DNA of 64,000 nucleotides from Gonatopus flavifemur (Eukaryota > Arthropoda > Insecta > Hymenoptera > Dryinidae): positions 248,001 through 312,000 of the forward strand of contig JAFFJZ010000080.1 of the NCBI GenBank assembly GCA_018340375.1. The letters run 5' to 3'. The notes beneath the pieces are model-generated. The model did no database searches. It saw only the letters and a list, made by a program, of their open reading frames with translations, and was not told where the DNA came from. Of the stretch, positions 32,937 to 46,671 are shown in pieces (the first letter of the stretch is position 1; each line of letters starts with the position of its first letter). A program made the position numbers and the translations under genes.

Positions 32937-35538
32937 CAGGGTGGTCCATTTGAATTGATACAGTCGAATATCTTGGAAACTAGTGGAGATGAAGAAGAAT
33001 GTTCAGATGAAAAGTTGAGGGTTCGAAGGGGGAAGTATGATACTGACCTTGAGAAATCCCTCAGAGGTCATTTTGAAGGTCATTTAGGGGTCGAGATGGT
33101 TTTTTGAAATGGGACCCCCATTTTTTCATCATGGCATGGGAAAGCTGGTTTCAAACCCTCCACGAAACACTGGTCATGGACCCCTTTCCACCCATTGGGA
33201 TGCAAGGTATGGACCGTCGAAGTTATTGATGAACTACTCTTAGCGCTACCCAGGAACAACGACGTGGACGCGGTAGTTCTCTCTTCCCTCCAGAGTGGTT
33301 GATTACCGTGAGTCCCCTTGTCTCTCACATTTGGGGTGCTTGATTATTGTGAGTCCCCTTGCCTCTCACATGAGGGGTGCTTGATGCTGTTACAATAATT
33401 GCTCGAAGTTACCCCTCTCTGCCTGGATACATAATCCCAGTCTCCGCCGAAAATTTGTAACTGTCTTCAGAAGCACTGATCGCGGTATGTTGGCACAAAC
33501 AGTGCGGATCCGATCGATCATGTCCTCCCTCGTTATTGGTTGGGCCTTGAATACTTCGTCTTTCAGAAATCCCCGCAAGAAAAAGTCGGGAGATGTCAAG
33601 TTGGGTGAGCGTGGATGCCACGCAACTGACCCACCTCGTCCAATTCACCTTCCCAGGAAATGATGATCAAGGTATTCTCTCACGATCAATGCGTAATAGG
33701 GTGACACTCCATCTAGTTGGACCCACATCCTCTGCCTCGTCTGTAAATCCAGATCCTCAAGCAAGCCTAGTAAATGATCCGCCAGGAATTCCAGGAACAT
33801 GGGACCATTCGAAGTGCCGTTGGAAAAATGGGGACCGACTGAATAGCCATTGACGATCTCGCACCACACATGTACGCTCCAGCGATGTTGGTTGTCGATT
33901 GCTCGATACCAACGGGATTAACATCCGACCAGTCATGAGAGTTGTGTCTATTCAAATGCCCAGTGCTCTGAGAAGATGCTTCGTCGGAGAACATTACATA
34001 GTCGAAGAATTGATCGTCAACCAGCCTTGCTCGTGCCCAGTTGCAGAATCTGATTCGAAGTCTCATGTCGTTTGGAGTGAGAACTTGAGTTAACGTAATG
34101 TGGTATGGTCGATATTTGACATGCTTCAAGATTCTCAAAACAGTAGTCCGGGGTATACCAGTTATTCGTGCCAACGATCTGCTACTGACATGAGGGTCCA
34201 AGTGGATAAGTCCCAATATGATGAGTGCACGGATATCATTCTCATTGTACCGGTGATGTCTTAGATCTCGCTGCAATACTTCTCGCCGAGCCCTCAATTC
34301 GAGTCGACGGATGGTCGTGGGGTGTGCGATGCGGCGATCGGGATACCGATCCCGGTAAACTCTTGCGGCTTCGTTGTAATTATTGTGACATGAGCCAAGC
34401 ACAAGCATCATATCAATAATTTCAGAGGGTGGATAGTGAATCGAATCCTTCGATTGAATCGAATGGAATAAATCCATAAACGTAGATGCTTGGATATGCA
34501 AAGGGGGAGAACGATTGTGATGGTCTCAGTTTAGAACTAGTGTTTAAATGATCACGTACTTCCGTAATCATCCACATAACCAATCATAATGAACAGAAAT
34601 TCGATGTTTCTCTTTGTTTATGTATTCTTGTTCACCGCTTTTCCCCGAAGATCGGGACTGACTTGGATGCAGATTAGAGTTAATTTCATTGGAAAAAAAA
34701 CGTGAACATAAACAAACGGGAACATTGAGTCTCTGCTTATTATGGTTGGCAGTAATGTGTACGATTTATTATGATCATTGCGTTTCAAATCGAATAAATT
34801 ATTCCATTTGATTCAATGAGGTTTATAAATGAGTATCGACTCCCAATAATTGTTGGAAGGTTGCTGGAAACATTGGAAGTATTGACCATACCACATAACG
34901 TCGATTAGGATGCACATTTGACCGGATACAAAAATTCTTCGAGCTCCCAGAGAATTCACCAAAGAGAGTTACACTGTAAGAAATTTCTTTGTAGATTCAC
35001 CAAAGAAATTTGGAAGTTTGTTTGTGAATGAGGGAGGACATGATCGATCGCATCCGCACTGTTTGTGCCGATATACCAGGATTATATATCAAGGCAGAGG
35101 GGGTTAACTGCGAGCAATTATTGTAACAGCATCAAGCACCCCTCATGTGAGAGGCAAGGGGACTCACGATAATCCAGCACTCCGGAGGGAACAGAGAACT
35201 ACCACGTCCACGTCGTTGTTCCTAGGTAGCGCTAAGAGTAGTCCATCAATAACTTCGACGGTCCATACCTCGCACCCCAATGGGCGAAAAGGGGCCCATG
35301 ACCAGTGTTTCGTAACGGGTTTGAAACCAGCTTTCCCATGTCATGATAAGAAAATGGAGGTCCCATTCAAAAAAACCATCTTTACCCCTAAATGACTTTC
35401 AAAATGACCTATGAGGGATTTTTCGAGGTCAGCATCATACTTCCCTCTTGGAACCCTGAACTTTTTATCTGGAATATTCCTCCCATCTCCACTAGTTTCC
35501 GAGATATTTGACTATATCACTCCAAATGAACCACCCTG
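32937..35538 (-). mobile_element. Tc1/mariner-type transposon A (2.6 kb) with long inverted repeats
   Basis: Starts CAGGGTGGTCCATTTGAATTG and ends with the reverse complement CCAAATGAACCACCCTG, flanked by TA-rich spacers. The inverted repeats are unusually long: homology runs to at least ~33400 on the left and ~35110 on the right (CATCAAGCACCCCTCATGTG). The right arm also carries a copy of the transposase C-terminus (EDMIDRIRTVCADIP near 35040). A broken transposase lies on the minus strand between them. Confidence 0.85.
33390..34501 (-). pseudogene. Transposase of element A, frameshifted
   Basis: IS630/Tc1-mariner-type DDE transposase. The N-terminal part (34501-~33880) has ALIILGLIHLDPHVSSRSLA and RTTVLRILKHVKYRPYHITL (DNA-binding region), then VMFSDEASSQSTG (first Asp). 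A frameshift near 33870 moves into the frame with VHVWCEIVNGYSVGPHF and WVQLDGVSPYYA (second Asp). After a stop at 33645-33647 this continues HPRSPNLTSPDFFLRGFLKD, where Asn replaces the usual Asp of SPDLT. C-terminus ends at 33390. At least one frameshift and one stop; inactive. Confidence 0.85.
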
Positions 35539-35552
35539 TGTATATATATATA

Positions 35553-37593
35553 CAGGGTGGGGCATTTAGAGTGTCGCGGGCGTTTTTTCCAAAAATGAAA
35601 TGAGATACGAGAAAATTTTTCGGACAAAAATTGTAGGGTATCGAGGGGGACATCCGATGGTGGCCTTGGCTTTGACCTCAAATCTCATCTTCAAGGGCAT
35701 TCTGAGGTCAACTCTTGTTTTTTAAATAGCATCTCATATTTTTTACTGCAGATTTGGATTCTAGGTCAAAAACCAAGAAACTTTTGTCTGAACCATTTTC
35801 CTGAAATCCGCGAAGATGGCGCTCTAATCGATATTGTTCCATACTGAATCTGACATTAGAATAACTCGAGAACGAAGGGTCTTGGAGGAGAATGTTTCGG
35901 ACAAAAATTGTCTGATTCCAAGGGGGACCCCTTGAACTGAAACGGAGGTGATGGGGTATAACAGACAAAACACAACACATTTCAATCGTCTACATCACTT
36001 GGATAATTTTAACGCAGTAGATGCTCAAAATGATGGCCTTCGACTTCAATACACATTTCAAAACGTTTTACAAAAGATTGCTGAACTCGTGCTAAAATAT
36101 CTTCATTGATGCTCGCGCATGCATTGATGATTCGTTGACGCATATTCTCAGGTGTAGTCGGTGCTTGTTGATAAACTGTATCTTTTATGTATCCCCATAA
36201 AAAAAAATCTGGAGAAGTAAGATCCGGAGAACGGGCAGGCCAATGAACTGGTCCACGACGTCCTATCCATCGTCCGGGATAATCTCTGTCCAATATTTCT
36301 CGAGCTGTGACTGCATAATGGGATGGACAACCATTGTGTTGATACCACATATTCAATCGTTCCTGAATAGGTATGTCTTCAAGTAATGTTGGAAGTACTT
36401 GATCTAAGAAATGTCTGTACTTCTCTCCATTTAGCGTATCTGCAATGAAGTCTACGGTCCAATGACTCGAGATCGAAAAATACCACACCAAACATTCACA
36501 GCCCATTGTCTTTGATGCTCTACTTGACGTAACCATCTTGGATTTTCTGTCGCCCAGTAATGCATATTATGTCGATTTACTTGACCATGATTGGTGAACG
36601 TCGACTCATCAGAAAATAATATGTTGATGAAGTTGTTATTGTGCATTTGCGCTAGACCCCATCGACAAAACTGTACACGATTTTCAAAACCATCACCGTG
36701 AAGGTCTTGATGCAAACAAATGTGATACGGATGGAATTTGTGACGTTTCAGTATTCGAAGAACACTTCTTCGAGAAATTCCCGAATGGAGTTCAATTTCA
36801 CGAGAGCTCACGTGTGGATTATTGGCTACTGCGCTAGTACATTAACTTCCGCATTTTCTCCGCTAACAGTTCTCATTCGATGTCGTTTTTCCCTTGTAAC
36901 ACTTCCTGAGAAAGAGTTTCTGAGAATAATTTTGTAATGCGTTGAAAATACCTAATGGATGGCGTTGTTCTTTCAGGAAATCGTTCTGCATACAAGTCAT
37001 ATGCTTGTCTGGGGTTTTTATGCACTTCACCGTAAATGTAGATCATATCGATCTTTTCAGAAACCGTGGATCGGATATCCATGATTTTCAATTTGTCATA
37101 AACCAAGTAATAATCAAATGTAACTGACAAACTGACTTTCAAAATCGTGAATTTTCACTGAACCCCGTCGTTTGTTTACATCACGTGAGCTCTGAATGGT
37201 GGTAATGTAGACAATTGAAATGTGTTGTGTATTGACAACTTTTGTACGAAACATTCTTTTGCAAGACCCTTCGTTTTCGAGTTATTCGAATGTCAGATTC
37301 AAAATGAAACAATATCGATTAGAGCGTCATTTTTGCGGATTTCAGGAAAATGGTTCAGACAAAAGTTTCTTGGTTTTTGACCTAGAATCCAAATCTGCAT
37401 TAAAAAATATGAGATGCTATTTAAAAAACAAGAGTTGATCTCAGAATGCCCTTGAAGATGAGATTTGAGGTCAAAGCCAAGGCCACCATCGGATGTCCCC
37501 CTCGGTACCCTACAACTTTTGTCCGAAAAATTTTCTCGTATCTCACTTTATTTTTGGAAAAAACGCCCGCGACACTTTAAATGCCCCACCCTG
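35553..37593 (-). mobile_element. Tc1/mariner-type transposon B (2.0 kb) with ~400-bp inverted repeats
   Basis: Starts CAGGGTGGGGCATTTAGAG and ends with TTTAAATGCCCCACCCTG at 37593. The arms (35553-~35999 and ~37186-37593) are long and similar; both can be read as the same artefactual protein (ILLQDPSFSSYSNVRF, CYLKNKS), one per strand. A stretch including CACCTCCGTTTC in the left arm is absent from the right arm. The transposase gene on the minus strand fills the centre. Confidence 0.88.
36009..37142 (-). pseudogene. Transposase of element B, two frameshifts
   Basis: Three overlapping minus-strand frames make up one IS630/Tc1-mariner-type transposase. They are an N-terminal region (SEKIDMIYIYGEVHKNPRQA), a middle part (SSREIELHSGISRRSVLRIL; ILFSDESTFTNHGQVNRHN with the first Asp; NVWCGIF) and a C-terminal part (ADTLNGEKYRHFLDQVLP; WYQHNGCPSHYAV; WIGRRGPVHWPARSPDLTSPDFF). 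In QHNGCPSHY the second catalytic Asp of the usual QQDGAPPH is missing. Frameshifts near 36850 and 36500. Probably inactive. Confidence 0.87.
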
Positions 37594-37605
37594 TATAAAT
37601 ATATA

Positions 37606-39459
37606 CAGGGTGATTCAAAATTCCCGCACTCTCTTTTGGGAGTAGATTCTTGATGGAATTCTAAAACGATTTATCCTGTTGCACAATGCTCTCCGACGCA
37701 TAATTTCCGAGATATAATTAATTAAAGTTGACTAATTATGAGGTGGATCCATCGGTCATCCAGGAGGGTCATAACAGAACAAGAGAGGAAGGTGCTTGCA
37801 GAGGGCGCTCATACGATCAGCTGATCGGTATATTCGATACGATTTACCAGCATACAAATTGGTAAATTTTCTATGTAGAACGATTGAATTCGTCGACACT
37901 GTGGAAAAGTTGATTATTGTCATGAATTCTCATCACGATATGCTGTAGGTGAAAGTTGTAATTTCAGTAATGATTTTTATTACGCAGACAAATGTAAAAT
38001 AGTGTGATTTCGTAGGGATAGGGATTCAAGTGGGAGAAAAAAGTGAAACTACTCGTTTTCAATCGGAATTTTTATGTAAAAAAGAAAACATGAGAATTTT
38101 TCATTCATCCGATACCCAATTTGAACGGTTTGATTAGTAAGTTTAACACAAGAGATTGGATTCCGAATCCTGTATTCTGATTGGTCGAGAATCAATGTAT
38201 GTTAGATCATTCCTCGGCCGTTTCAAATGATTCTTCTGAAGAATGTGTTTTCGACTTATCCCAACCACAACATGGAACAATGATGAATTTATTCGAATTC
38301 ACCCTTTTTACATCATTCGATGATTATGAAGGGTTTATCGAACGTTAATAACTTACTTGAGATCACGCAAGATCATTCATGTTTAAATCAAAATCTAATT
38401 CAAATTGTGTGCAAGTTTGAGCGCGTTCCTACGTTTAGAAAATGTATTCGTCCTAAAAAGGACGGATTTGGTTAATCTTCAAAGACAATTCTTTCTCCAT
38501 TTGAAATAACAATATGCCCTTTGAAGACATATGTGCTTTGAATGAAACTGTTTCGAGCTGTCACCTGATTGGTTGATTCGTATCACGAATGGTTGATTTG
38601 AGCTAAACAAACCGTATGTGATTACAATGTCAATCAAGTGCAATGATTGGGTCGTATACGATGTCACACCTTGTATTTTCGTCAAAATTGATGGATTCTG
38701 CAAGTTGAAGTAAGTTATCAACGTTCGATAAACCCTTTATAATCATCGAATGATGTAAAAAGGGTGAATTCGAATAAATTCATCATTGTTCCATGTTGTG
38801 GTTGGGATAAGTCGAAAACACATTCTTCAGAAGAATCATTTGAAACGGCCGAGGATTGATATAACATACATTGATTCTCGACGAATCAGAATACAGGATT
38901 CGGAATCCAATCTCTTGTGTTAAGCTTACTAATCAAACCGTTCAAATTGGGTATCGGATGAATGAAAATTCTCATGTTTTCTTTTTTACATGAAAATTCT
39001 GATTGAAAACGAGTAGTTTTACTTTTTTCTCCCACTTGAATCCCTATCCTTACGAAATAACACTATTTTACATTTGTCTGCGTAATAAAAATCATTACTG
39101 AAATTACAACTTTCACCTACAGCATATCGTGATGAGAATTGATGACAAAAATCAATTTTTCCACAGTGTCGACGAATTCAATCGTTCTACATAGAAAATT
39201 TACCAATTTGTATACTGGTAAATCGTATCGATTATACCGATCAGCTGATCGTATGAGCGCCCTCTGTAAGCACCTTCCTCTCTTGTTCTGTTATCACGCT
39301 CCTGAATGACCAATGGATCCACCTCATAATCAGTCAACTTTAATTAATTATATCTTGGAAATTATGCGTCGGAGAGCATTGTGCGAAAGGACAAATCGTT
39401 TTAGAATTTCATCAGGAATCTACTCCCAAAAAAGAGTGCGGGAATTTTGAATCACCCTG
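37606..39459. mobile_element. Foldback element C (1854 bp, two ~756-bp arms)
   Basis: Begins CAGGGTGATTCAAAATTCCC and ends with its reverse complement at 39459. The arms 37606-38361 and 38704-39459 are close to identical over their whole length, separated by a 342-bp spacer. No transposase. The CAGGGTG terminus is shared with elements A and B, which suggests mobilisation by a related enzyme. It lies only ~35 bases upstream of the first PolB coding sequence of Polinton copy 1. Confidence 0.92.
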
Positions 39460-39687
39460 TATATATATTGTACAATATTCCAGCAACTAATTATTGTCTC
39501 ATTTTCTAACAAAAATATATCAATTTTATTTTTTCCAGATTCCAGAATCCTCTGGACCATCGCAATGGGGAGGTGGCAGAAAGAGAAAAACCTCTCATCA
39601 TCATGATTCGTCCTATTCCACCATCAAACCTCCAAAAAGAAGATGGATGAGACAACAACACCAACAACAACAACAACAACGACGACG

Positions 39688-39718
<31 letters not shown>

Positions 39719-42700
39719 GACGAACAGAGACAAGTTCAGCCTAACGCTGAGCTACAGCCATCTACAAGCCGAGATAATTCCAATGTGAGTTCAAATAATA
39801 TAAATGGATATTTTACTGTGAAAAATCATGATAAGAAATATTTCAAACGCTTCCGCACCACCGGTCAAAGTTTGAATCTCATTCTCAATCAGCCTGATAT
39901 ACACAGCGATATCGTTGTATGGTTAGAATGTGGCTTTCGTGGAATTTGCAAATTGATAACGGAAAATTCCGATCCTCGCGATTATAGGGATTAAATTCAA
40001 TAATAATAAATTCACCAATGGTGCAGCAGGCTTATCATTTCGACGTCTAGAAGATTTGAAATATGAAGATTTGCGGCACATTGTGAATTCCGTCACACAA
40101 AGTGCCACAACATTTGATATTCCAGATGGATTCGACGTCGAAGTGATGACAGTCAGTGAGACCACTGGTGGTGGTGGGGAAGCGTTGGAATTAATCAGGG
40201 ACAAACATACGAAAAAATCAATTCTAAGAATCCGTGGGGACGATGGGTTATGTCTTCCCCGATCAATTGTCACCGGAATAATTTTTATGGAAAAAGGAGA
40301 ATCCAAATCAGGAATCCTTTTTGATCGGTGGCAATCGGTCAGGAAGTTGAACAGTACCGTTCAAACTCAACTGACCCACGAATTGATAGACAACATTGGA
40401 ATCGAAATACCACTTGAGGGTTGTGGAATTACCGAAGTCGAGCGATTCCAGCGATATTTATGCAGAATGGGTATTGCATTAGTGGTGCATTTATCCTCAT
40501 CTTTTGGGGAAAACGGACCGCTTTTCGATGGTAACGTTTTTGTACAAAAAGCTGGAGTAGCCTTCAAATTTCGAGTACATATGATATTGTACGATCGTAA
40601 AAGACGTGGTCACTTCGAACCAATTTTGAATTTGAAAGCTGCTTGTGCTTCACGACGATTTTGTGAGCCTTGTGGTGTCAAATTTGGACGGTATCAGAGT
40701 CACTATCGTACAAAATCGTGTCCTCGTTGTCTTTCTTCGTCTATGTGTGAAAGCGAAGAACAAATCAGGTGTCACAGTTGTCGTAGACAATTTTCCGGTC
40801 CACGTTTTTTCAATCGTCATATCCAACCTAGTTCGTTCAATAATGACTATAGTGTTTGTGAGGGTTCAAGAATATGTTCAATATGTAATCGTCACATACG
40901 TATAAATTCTAGTAGGCCTCACGAATGTGGTAAGGTTTACTGTAGAACTTGTGGAGAAGTTGAAGATTGGAATCATTTATGTTACATGAAACCAATCAAT
41001 AACAAAAAGAAAGATCAAGCCGTAAAGCATACCGCATGCGTTCTTTACGACTTTGAAACTAGGCAGGATGAAACGATTGATGGGGATGATCGAACAAATG
41101 TCCATATCCTAACCCTTTGCGTTGCACAACAAGTTTGCACTTTTTGCTTGCACGATGATGACGTCCCGGGAGATTGTTTTCACTGCGGGCGGAGGCAATA
41201 TATATTCAATCTTGATCCAGTCCATCAACTTGTACAATTTGTTACTCGTAAGCTGGACTCTATCAAAGAAATAATATGTATTGCGCACAACGCAAAGGGG
41301 TATGATGCACAATTTATCCTTCGCTATGTGGTGCATAATAATACAGCTCCGGAGATTGTAACCAATGGGACCAACATAATTTTAATGACAATAGGTGAAA
41401 CCAAATTTATTGATTCCTTCAATTACTTACCTATAAGTCTCTCTTCACTACCTAAAGCTTTCGGTTTGGTTAATGAAGAGGAAGGTGCTTTCCCTCATTT
41501 TTTTAACAAATTGGAAAATCAGAATTATGTTGGACCAATCCCGGACATTGTATTTCATGCTACAGATACCATGCGATACGAAGAAAGACAGAAATTTTCA
41601 ACCTGGTATGACACTTGTAAGAATACCGACTATGTTTTCGATTTCAAACAAGAAATTCTAAAATATTGTATCAGTGACGTGAATATTTTACGGAAAGCTT
41701 GCCTAGCTTTTCGTAAAATATTTTTAGAGTGTGGTAACGTATGTCCGTTCACGGAAAGCGTTACCATAGCTTCGAGTTGTATGCGTTTATACAGAAAAAA
41801 CTTTTTAGAGGAAAATATGATCGGCATTGTACCCTCAAGTGGTTATAGACTCCAGAATAATTTCTCGAGAGTAGCTCTAGAGTGATCGTTTTAGTGTGAA
41901 GACCAATACGAATGTGAAATTGTACACGCCGGACGCGGTTCTGAGTATCGATTACCTGAAGGACCGATCGTTGACGGTTACTTCGTGGACAATGGTGATA
42001 CTCGTACCGTGTTGCAATTTCACGGTTGTTATTGGCATGGTTGCCCGAAGTGTTATTACTTCAATCGAAATGTACCTCTTCATACAGGATATGATGAGGA
42101 AACTCACGATATCAGGTATGAACGTACAGTAAATATGACAAAACGTATTGGGTCCTATGGGTACAGGGTGATAGAACAATGGGAATGTGATTTTTATCAA
42201 GAGAAGACAAATAATCCAGACCTTGAAGAATTCTTGGAAAATAACGAATTTCTAAAAATTCTACCACTAGACCCTCGTGATGGGTTTTACGGTGATCGTA
42301 CAGGGAATACTCATACAATATACGATGTGAAAAATAATGAAAAAATCAAGTATATTGACATTTGTTCATTATATCCATATATATTGAAATGTGGTGATTT
42401 TCCTAACGGTCATCCCAAAATCTATGTGGGGGAGGAGTGTAATCGTCTTTTCGGTGAAGATGATTTCAAGAAAGTGGAAGGTATGGTGAAATGTCTAGTA
42501 TTACCTCCTCAGAATCCCTATCACCCCGTATTGCCTTTACGAATGCATGGGAAATTAATGTTTCCTTTGTGTCGTAGTTGTTGTGAAGTTTTAGAGAGCC
42601 AAGAATGCACTCATTCGACCGATGAGCATGCGTTCGAGTCGACATGGGTATCTTATGAACTCCACAAAGCTATGCAAGAAGGCTAAAAAATATTGACCAT

Positions 42701-44544
42701 TCATGAGGTGTGGCAATATGAAACCACTCGCTTCAATTCTGATACGAAACAAGGTGGTCTCTTTGCCACACACATCAACACTTCCCTCAAAATCCAACAG
42801 GAAGCGAGTGGTTGGCCCAACGAATGTGTAGATGACACTTCGGAGGAACGTTACCTCGAACAATACGAACGTAACGGAGGGATCATTCTGGAGAGGGAAA
42901 AGATCTCCAAAAATCCTGGACTACGTTCGGTAGCCAAGCTTTGTTCGAATTCATTTTGGGGTAAATTCGGTCGAAGATCAAAACTACCACAAACTGAATT
43001 AATAAAGTTACATGAACGCTTATTATTTTTACTGAATAGTGGTGAACACGAAGTTACAAACATTTCACCTATCACCGAAGATATAATGTATGTAACATGG
43101 CGATATTGTAAGGAAGCGGTAACTGTTCCACGCCAAACCAACGTGGTTATAGTAGCCTATACAACAGCTCAGGCACGGCTGAAATCATATGAATACCTCG
43201 AGAAATTAGATCGGCGTGTATTATATTACGACACCGACTCTTGTATTTATATCAGTCACGAGTCAAAAATTGAATATGAACCTGCGACTGGTAGTTTTTT
43301 GGGTGACATGACAGATGAACTAACAGAACACGGTGTAGGTAGTGACATCGAATCGTTTGTATCTCTCGGCCCAAAATTCTATGCGTATGTCGTACGAACA
43401 CCCTCGGGCGATACTGTGGAATGTTGCAAAATTACGGGTATTACTCATAATTTTGCAACATCACATCTCATCAATTTCCATTCAATAAGGAGGATGGTAT
43501 TGAATGAGGAGGAAAGCGAAAGAACAGAAATGGAAGGTGCTGGCAGTGATGCCAGCATTTGGTCGACCGAGTCGATTTACCCTCTCCATCAGACCATTTC
43601 TCGTCCCCACCAATCCAGCCGGGAGTACGCACACATTGAAACCCGTATTTATGTGATTCGGAACCGGTCGGTTCACTTCGAGTCAGCTCGGACAATCGAG
43701 AGAGAACCAACTATCCGTCGGTCTTTGTCTTCTCAATATGTTTTACGATCGGCTAACTCCGTGCAAGATCGGAAAAAATTTAAAGCCCACGCGATCGACT
43801 TACCGAAAAGTTTCACCGCTTTTTCTTTTCCAAGCGACAATTTTATTGTAATCAGTATCGAACTGACTTACCCGGCACCCCGGGCAATTCTCGGCCGGGG
43901 CCCTTCGATATTTTTTTCGTTTTTATTTCAAATCAAGAGCCAGTTCAATACTGATTATTAAATTATCACGATGAAATATAAATTTGATGCATAGCATCAT
44001 TTAATTGAATTAAAATCGAATATGAGTAAATAATTTTTAAATTATTATTTATTTTTCATAAATTTTATAAGATTATTGGTTATTCTTATGACTGATTATG
44101 AAGCTTTCAAGAACTCCTATATGTATTGTATGGAAATTTTCTGATAGTTGCGTATTTCTAATCATTATTTTAAATCTTGATGATTTTTCAATGAATTTCA
44201 CTAGAATTGTCAATCAATCGATGGTTGAAGAATTCTAAGATAGTTTGGGGATCTATGATAAATGTCCTGCGGTGAATTCTATAATTTTCCCTGATAAATT
44301 AATTTCCAGAGATCACTATGATATTCCAGTAATGAGGATAATCAAATCAACATCGATTATCAGATGTTGATCAACATCAAAATAATAAGACTGAATATTC
44401 AATTGATTGAGTGCAAATTATTTTCAATGGACTGAATAATTAGATTTGAGCATTCAAATAGATATTTCATCATTCACGCATTGTCAGTCTCTTTCCTTCG
44501 CTGCATTACTTCATAGACGTAATATGTGGATCGAAATATTACAA

Positions 44545-44616
44545 GACCCCATAGCCTAGCGGCAAAAGACATGTTTCTTGCGGGAGAACGGTCGGGTTCG
44601 ATTCTGTGTGGGAGAC
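44545..44616 (+). other. tRNA-like block in the left foldback arm
   Basis: CATAGCCTAGCGGCAAAAGA provides an A box and GGGTTCGATTC a B box about 40 bases later. A T8 run (44623-44630) follows, as in a Pol III terminator. The acceptor stem pairs only partly, so a functional tRNA is doubtful; a tRNA-derived promoter or pseudo-tRNA is more likely. Confidence 0.5.
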
Positions 44617-44801
44617 ATTTCATTTTTTTTTGTCATCTCTCTGGTGAATAATTAAATTTCACATCCAATTATTATTTTTTATGTCATTACATCGTCATGT
44701 TATCAATAATCCTGATCTTTCGGAATGCACTTGCGGATTCGACCAAGTACAGGTCCGAGTCGATTGGAAATTTCCCAAATATTCGTGTCCATGAGATATA
44801 C

Positions 44802-45062
44802 ACAGTAAAAAATTTTTCGTCGAATTCAACACACAAGCGAATGTTAACCATTTTTCTTCACACTCAACGTGTGTTGATTCCAGAGTGACACTCACAAACT
44901 GGTAATTTGAACTCGAATAACATTTTAATGTGTTGAAAATGAATCGATCGAACAGCATTCGATCAGTGTGTTAAATGAACACACAAAAGTGTTAAATATT
45001 CAACACTTGAATTTTGACACGTACTTCTTTTTTACACAATGACGGAATTTCTTTTTACTGTG
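44802..45062. mobile_element. 261-bp MITE nested in the left foldback arm
   Basis: CACAGTAAAAAATTTTTCG at the start, TTTCTTTTTACTGTG at the end, TA on both sides (44800-44801, 45063-45064). The interior is rich in TGTGTTAAAT/AACACA motifs, like the MITE at 12717-13543. Confidence 0.8.
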
Positions 45063-46224
45063 TAGACCGATCGATGCAGAATCTTCTGAAATGAGAAATG
45101 AATAGCACTTCAGAGGAACGTTTTTGAAGAAGTGTACTTGCGAATTCCATCAATTCCTGTGACGAATTGATGAAAAAATTTCAAAAATTTGTGTCCATCG
45201 AATAAAGACCGATCGATTCGAAATCTAATGAAATGAAAAATCAAATCACTTCGGAGGAACGTTTTTGAAAAAGTATACTTGCAAATTCCATCAAACCCTT
45301 TGACGAATTGATAAAAAAATTTCGAAACTTTGTCTCCGTGGAATATAGACCGATCGATTCTGGATCTCCCCACGGAGAGCAATGGATTCTAAGGAGTATG
45401 ACAAATATCATGAAGGCTGGAATATTTCATAATATATTTTCGAGTATGAGTACAAGTATCTAGATTATAAGTGTTATGAGTACAAGTATCCGTTTATGAT
45501 GAAGGTGTTTGTTTTGGGGTAGATGGTGCCGTCAACCAGTAATATATCAATATAATAACAGCAAGGAAAAAAAGTTAGTCCCTATTATAATATAAGATTA
45601 TTACAATTACTATCTTCAATTGCTTGAATTGAGAAAAGAATAATATGAAATCGGAAAAAAAGATATTCCTCAGGACATGAACCCGCCAAGATACCACACG
45701 AAGAATCCTTTTTCAAGAGCGAGAATAGAACTCTTCAAGAATTCTTTGGAGTTGACAGTACCATCTACCCCAAAACAAACACCTTCATCATAAATGGATA
45801 CTTGTACTCATAACACTTATAATCTAGATACTTGTCCTCATACTCGAAAATATATTATGAAATATTCCAGCCTTCATGATATTTGTCATACTCCTCAGAA
45901 TCCATTGCTCTCCGTGGGGAGATCCAGAATCGATCGGTCTATATTCCACGGAGACAAAGTTTCGGAATTTTTTTATCAATTCATCAAAGGGTTTGATGGA
46001 ATTTGCAAGTATACTTTTTCAAAAACGTTCCTCCGAAGTGATTTGATTTTTGATTTCATTAGATTTCGAATCGATCGGTCTTTATTCGATGGACACAAAT
46101 TTTTGAAATTTTATCATCAATTCGTCACAGGAATTGATGGAATTTGCAAGTACACTTCTTCAAAAACGTTCCTCTGAAGTGCTATTCATTTCTCATTTCA
46201 GAAGATTCTGCATCGATCGGTCTA

Positions 46225-46486
46225 CACAGTAAAAAGAAATTCCGTCATTGTGTAAAAAAGAAGTACGTGTCAAAATTCAAGTGTTGAATATTTAACACTT
46301 TTGTGTGTTCATTTAACACACTGATCAAATGCTGTTCGATCGATTCATTTTCAACACATTAAAATGTTATTCGAGTTCAAATTAACAGTTTGTGAGTGTC
46401 ACTCTGGAATCAACACACGTTGAGTGTGAAGAAAAATGGTTAACATTCGCTTGTGTGTTGAATTTCACGAAAAATTTTTTACTGTG
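46225..46486. mobile_element. Mirror copy of the nested MITE in the right foldback arm
   Basis: Same MITE in the opposite orientation, also bordered by TA. Its presence at the mirrored position shows that the arms were duplicated or homogenised after the MITE inserted. Confidence 0.8.
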
Positions 46487-46671
46487 TATATCTCATGGAC
46501 ACAAATATTTGGGAAATTTCCAATCGACTCGGACCTGTACTTGGTCGAATCCGCAAGTGCATTCCGAAAGATCAGGATTATTGATAACATGACGATGTAA
46601 TGACATAAAAAATAATAATTGGATGTGAAATTTAATTATTCACCAGAGAGATGACAAAAAAAAATGAAATG

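Noticed and set aside
35708..37438. Two matching 70-90 aa proteins on opposite strands (CYLKNKS ends)
   Set aside because: They are the two inverted-repeat arms of element B read in mirrored frames, not genes.
39523..39540. Splice acceptor (T-rich tract then CAG) before the first PolB coding segment
   Set aside because: The signal is weak and Polinton genes are usually intronless; no donor could be identified.
44545..44616. A functional tRNA gene
   Set aside because: A and B boxes are present, but the acceptor and anticodon arms pair poorly, and the block is part of a duplicated transposon arm.
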